From Brassica napus (lineage: Eukaryota > Streptophyta > Magnoliopsida > Brassicales > Brassicaceae), in assembly GCF_020379485.1 (NCBI RefSeq), contig NW_026014664.1:56155-120154 (forward strand): 64,000 bases of DNA. The letters run 5' to 3'. Below the pieces are notes generated by a model. The model had not been told where the DNA came from and did no database searches. It saw only the letters and a program-made list of their open reading frames with translations. The position numbers were made by a program, and so were the translations under genes. Shown piece after piece: positions 59,038-64,000 of this stretch; positions within the stretch are counted from its first letter, which is position 1, and every line of letters begins with the position of its first letter.

Positions 59038-62000
59038 CTCCCGTGGACTGTTTGGGTGAATTTATCCCACGTGGGCTGTCTGTTCAGTACACACACAACG
59101 ACGTCTGTGGGTGTCCGTCAGCACACACAGGACGTCCGTCTGTGTCCGTCAGCACACACAGATGTCTGTGGCTGTCCGTGTGTGTCCATCAGCCACACAG
59201 GACGTCCGTGGCTGTCCATCAGTACACGTATCAGGACGTTGGTCCTTGGACTCAGCACGCTAACCCTTCCCGTGGACTGTTGGGTAATTTGGCCCAAGTG
59301 TCCGCCAGCACACACAGGACGTCTGTGGCTGTCCAACAGCAGACACAGGACGTCTGTGGCTGTCCGTGTGTGTCCGTCAGCACAACAAGACGTCCGTTGC
59401 TGTGCGTGTGTGTCAGTCAGCATACACAGGACATCTGTGGCTGTCCATCAGTACACATATCAGCACGTTGGTCCTTGGACTCAGCATGCTAACCCTTCCG
59501 TGGACGGTTGGGGTGATTTTGGCCCAATGGGCTGTCTGTTCAGTACACACAGGAAGTCTGTGGGTGTCCGCCAGCACACACAGGACGTCCGTGGCTGTCC
59601 GTGTGTGTCCGTGTGTGTCCTTCTGTGTCGGTCAGCACACACAGGTCGTCTGTGGCTGTCCATCAGTACACATATCAGCACGTTGGTCCTTGGACTCAGG
59701 ACGCTGGCCCTCCCCGTGGACTGTTTGGATGATTTTGGCCCACGTGGGCTGTCTGTTCAGTACACACCAGGACGTCTGTGGTGTTTGTCAGCACACACAG
59801 GACGTCTGTGGGTGTCCGTCAGCACACATAGGATGTCTGTGGTGTCCGTCAGCACACACAGGACATCCGTGTGTGTTCGTCAGCACACACAGGATGTTCG
59901 TGGCTGGCCTTGTGTGTCCGTGTGTGTCCGTCAGCACACACAAGACATCTGTGGCTGTCCATCAGTACACATATCAGCACGCTGGTCCTTGGACTCAGCA
60001 CGCTGACCCTTCCCATGGACTGTTTGGGTGATTTTTGCCTAAGTGGGCTGTCTGTTCTGACACACAAAACGTCCGTTGGTGTCCGCCACACAAAGGACGT
60101 CTGTGGCTGTCTGTGTGTCCGTCTGTGTCCGTGTTTGTCCGTCAGCACACACAGGACGTTCGGGCTGTCCATCAGTACACATATCATCACGCTGGTCCTT
60201 GGACTCAGCATGCTGGCCCTTCCCGTGGACTGTTCGGGTGATTTTAGCCCACGTGGGCTGTCTGTTCAGTACACACAGGACGTCCGTGGCTGTCCGTGTG
60301 GTGTCCATGTGTGTCCGTCAGCACACACAGGATGTTCGTGGCTGTCCATCAGTACACATATGCACGCTGGTCCTTGGACTCAGCACGCTGACCCTTCCCG
60401 TGGATGTTTGGGTGATTTCGGCCTAGTGGGCTGTCTGTTCAGTACACACAGAACGTCTATTGTGTCCGCCAGCACAGACAGGACGTCTGGGCTGTCCGTA
60501 GCTGTCCATCAGCAGACACAGGACGTCTGTGGCAGTTCGTGTGTGTCCGTGTGTGTCCGTCAGCACACACAAAGACGTCTGTGGCTGTCCGTGTGTGTGT
60601 CCGTATGTGCTGTCAGCACACAAAGGACGTCCGTGGCTTTCCATCAGTCACATATCCACGTTGTTCCTTGGACTCAGCACGCTGACCCTTCCCGTGGACT
60701 GTTTGGGTGATTTTGGTCCACGTGGGCTGTCTGTTCTACACACAGGACGTCCGTGGGTGTCCGCCAGCACACAAAGACGTTCGTGGCTGTCCGTGTGTGT
60801 CCGTCAGGACACACAGGATGTTCGTGGCTGTCCATCAGTACACATATCAGCACGCTGATCCTTGGATTCAGCATGCTGGCCCTTCCCGTGGACTGTCGGG
60901 TGATTTTAGCCCACGTGGGCTGTCTGTTCAGTACACACACAACGTCTGTGGGTGTCCGCCAGCACACACAGGACGTCCGTGTGTGTCCTTCAGCACACAC
61001 AAGACGTCTGTGGCTGTCCGTGTGTGTCCATCAGCATACACAGGACGTCCGTGGCTGTCCATCAGTACACATATCAGGACGTTGGTCCTTGGACTCAGCA
61101 CGCTAACCCTTCCGTGGACTGTTTGGGTAATTTTGGCCCAAGTGTCCGCCACCACACACAGGACGTCTTGTCTGTGGCTGTCCATCAGCAGACACAGGAC
61201 GTTTGTGGCTGTCCGTGTGTGTGGGTCAGCACACACATGACGTCCGTGGGTGTCCGCCAGCACACACAGGACGTCTGTGGCTGTCCGTGGCGTCGGCAGC
61301 ACACACACAGGACATATGTGGGTGTCCGTCAGCACACACAGAACCTCTATGGGTGTCCGTCAGCACATATAGGACATCCATGTGTGTTCGTCAGCACACA
61401 CAGGACGTTTGTGGCTGGCCTTGTGTGTCCGTGTGTGTCCGTCAGCACACACAGGACGTCTGTGGCTGTCCATCAGTACACATATCAGCACGCTGGTCCT
61501 TGGACTCAGCATGCTGGCCCTTCCCGTGGACTGTTCGGGTGAAATTGGCCGACGTGGGCTGTCTGTTGAGTACACACAGGACGTCTGTGGGTGTCCGTCA
61601 GCACACACAGGACGTCCGTTTGTGTCGCCAGCACACACAGGACGTCTGTGGCTGTCCGTGTGTGTCTGTGTGTGTCCATCAGCACACACAGGACGTCTGT
61701 GGCTGTCCATCAGTACACATATCAGCAAGTTGGTCCTGGACTCAGCACACTGACCCTTCCCGTGGACTGTTGGGTGATTTTGGCCTAAGTGGGCTGTCTG
61801 TTCAGTACACACAGAACGTCCGTTGTGTCCGCCAGCACACACAGGACGTCTGTAGCTGTCGTGTGGCTGTCCATCAGAAGACACAGGATGTCGTGGCTGT
61901 CCGTGTGTGTCCGTGTGTGTCCGTCAGCACACACAGGACGTCTGTGGCTGTCCGTGGTGTGTCCCTATGTGTCCGTCAGCACACAAAGGAACGTCAGTGG

Positions 62001-63365
62001 CTTTCCATCAGTACACATATCAGCACGTTGGTCCTTGGACTCAGCACGCTGCCCTTCCCGTGACTGTTTGGGTGATTTTGGTCCACGTGGGCTGTCTGTG
62101 TTAGTACACACATGACGTCTGTGGGTGTCCGCCAGCACACAAAGGACGTTTTGTGCTGTCCGTGTGTGTCCATCAGCACACACAGGACGTTCGTGGTTGT
62201 CCATTAGTACACATATCAGCACGCTGATCCTTGGATTTAGCATGCTGGCCCTTCCCGTGGACTGTTCGGGTGATTTTAGCCCACGGTGGCTGTCTGTTCA
62301 GTACACAAACAATGTCTGTGGGTGTCCGTCAGCACACACAGGAGTCCGGTGTGTCCGTCAGCACACACAGGACGTCTTTTGCTGTCCGTGTGTGTCCATC
62401 AGCACACACATGACGTCTGTGGCTGTCCATCAGTACACATATCAGGACGTTGGTCCTTGGACTCAGCACGCTAACCCTACCGTGGACTGTGTTTGGGTAA
62501 TTTGGCCCAAGTGTCCGCCAGCAACACACAGGACGTCTGTGGCTGTCTGTGGCTCCATCAGCAGACACAGGATGTCTGTGGCTGTCCGTGTGTGTCCGTC
62601 ACACCACATGATGTCTGTGGGTCCGCCAGCACACACAGGACGTCCCTGGCTGTCCGGAAGCACAGAAGGACGTCTGTGGGTGTCCGTCAGCACACCAGGT
62701 TCTGTTGGTGTCCGTCAGCACACACAGGACGTCCGTGTGTGTTCGTCAGCACACACAGGACGTTTGTGGCTGGCCTTGTGTGTTCGTGTGGGCCGTCAGC
62801 ACCTCAGGACATCTGTGGCTGTCCATCAGTACACGTATCAGCACGCTGGTCCTTGGACTCAGCACGCTGGCCCTTCCTGTGGACTATTCGGGTGACATTG
62901 GCCAACGTGGGCTGTCTGTTGAGTACACACAGGACGTCTGTGTGTGTCCATCAGCACAAACAGGACGTCCTGTGTGTCCGTCAGTACACATATCAACACG
63001 TTGGTCCTTGGACTCAGCACACTGACCCTTCCCGTGGACTGTTTGGGAGATTTTGGCCTAAGTGGGCTGTCTGTTCAGTACACACAGAACGTCTGTTGGT
63101 GTCCGCCAGCACCCATAGGACGTCTGTGGCTGTCTGTGGCTGTCCATCAGCAACACAGGACGTCCGTGGCTGTCCGTGTGGTCCGTGTGTGTCCGTCAGC
63201 ACACACAGGACGTCCGTGGCTGTCCGTGTGTGTCTGTATGTGTCCGCCAGCACGCACAGGACGTTCGAGGTGTCCATCAGTACACATATCAGCACACTGG
63301 TCCTTGGACTTCCATGCTGGCCCTTCCCCTGGATTTGTTCGGGTGATTTAGCCCCGTGGGCTGCT
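59038..63365. repeat. satellite block E
   Basis: Same satellite as blocks A-D, resuming within a core after element 3. Units carry many single-base losses compared with block D (for example TGTTGGGTAATTTGG at 59279 against TGTTTGGGTAATTTTGG). It ends within a core near 63365. No gene. Confidence 0.93.
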
Positions 63366-64000
63366 GTTCATGTTGCAGGCTGGGAAGCTGGGTCGATGAG
63401 ATGGATGGTCGATGGGTTGATCTATCGGTAAGGATGAAGACCGATGGAAAGATGGTGAAGATGGACGACTTGCTGTTCCTTTTAATCCAATCTAACCTGG
63501 AAACAATGAAGAACAATGGGTTTATGAATAATTAAATAAAACAGAAACTGAAAAGATAAAGGGATGGAAAGATTGATGAATAGTTGTTTGAAGATGGAAG
63601 ATGGATAGATGATGTTGGATAGAAGATGATTGACTCTCTCAATCCGTGGGTTTGATTGCTCTCTCACTCTGGAATAACAACTGGCTGTTGAATCACTCAA
63701 ACAACCTATGCTAGACGACTCAATAGAACACAAGAATCACTCAAGTATCCTAAAGACAGATTTCTATTCAAAGACTCTCTTTGACAAAATAAACAAACTG
63801 AATATTATTTTTAAGGATTGAAAGGTGAATCTAAAGTATACATGGGTCTGCTTAATAGCATGACCTCAGACAAGACCAAACGGTCACAAAAAAGAAAGGA
63901 CAAAAACAAACCGGAACCGATAAACTAGCCGTTAGGAGAATTTCTTGGTTCCAATGGCTTTCTTCAAGGGATTTGATTCTGGTTTTGTATCTGGACGGTT
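63366..64000 (-). repeat. LTR-like leader fragment, minus strand, running out of window
   Basis: On the minus strand it shares order and motifs with 17180-17700: CTAACGGCTAG (63920-63930 region), CTGTCTTTAGGATAC, TTTGTTTATTTTGTCAA and GATTGAGAGAGTCAATCA. It is therefore another copy of the family captured at 16.4-18.5 kb, in opposite orientation. No TATAAGC-type start or LTR end is seen within the window. Confidence 0.6.

Overview
The window is repeat-dominated plant nuclear heterochromatin. I found no host protein-coding gene, tRNA or rRNA. Everything recognisable is either an LTR retrotransposon of the Ty3/gypsy type or a G/T-C/A-rich tandem satellite that fills about 28-29 kb of the 64 kb. 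The retroelement families (Tekay-like chromoviruses, a CRM-like chromovirus, a Tat-type element whose LTR carries a palindromic GGTCGCTACGTAGCGACC array) are flowering-plant families. The Tat LTR style makes me favour Brassicaceae, but that last step is inference and I cannot name a species. A pericentromeric or similarly silent location fits the content.

Layout. 1-7840: Tekay-like chromovirus on the + strand, with its 5' end outside the window and a 2.7-kb 3' LTR. 7841-12261: gag-protease-only Tat-type element on the - strand, cut on its 3' side at the edge of the first element. 12262-16430: satellite block A. 16431-17786: retroelement-derived fragment (ORF plus LTR-like leader), whose leader is duplicated with a piece of satellite as a 696-bp tandem pair up to about 18595. 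18497-20553: satellite block B. 20554-27767: CRM-like chromovirus with two near-identical LTRs, preceded by the tail of a second tandem copy. 27768-30402: satellite block C. 30408-33299: 2.9-kb solo LTR on the - strand with a 5-bp target-site duplication. 33300-48673: satellite block D with kilobase-scale higher-order duplications. 48674-59037: a second Tekay-like element with LTRs, target-site duplication, broken coding region and a mosaic of foreign LTR pieces before its 3' LTR. 59038-63365: satellite block E. 63366-64000: - strand LTR-like fragment running out of the window.

How the parts relate. The satellite is the substrate. The solo LTR and the 10.4-kb element 3 both interrupt it with target-site duplications inside its conserved core. 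Elsewhere, pieces of retroelements have been captured and amplified together with satellite units. The satellite is a 31-bp unit (an 8-bp palindrome plus a GTGTGTG/CACACAC inverted repeat) embedded between longer conserved cores that carry a 10-14-bp palindrome. Because 31 is not divisible by three, it produces long stop-free reading frames on both strands that I regard as artefacts.

Most interesting points: (1) a GT-AG intron is predicted at the same phase-1 position between gag and protease in both Tekay-like elements; (2) element 3's LTR contains a 420-bp GT-AG segment that is absent, at the splice boundaries, from a nearby LTR fragment, as if a spliced RNA had been reverse-transcribed; (3) the dyad-symmetric satellite has variation that looks like decay of methylated CpG; (4) single-base homopolymer contractions are concentrated at about 57.35-63.37 kb and also underlie the three breaks in the young CRM-like element, which may be a consensus-quality problem rather than biology.
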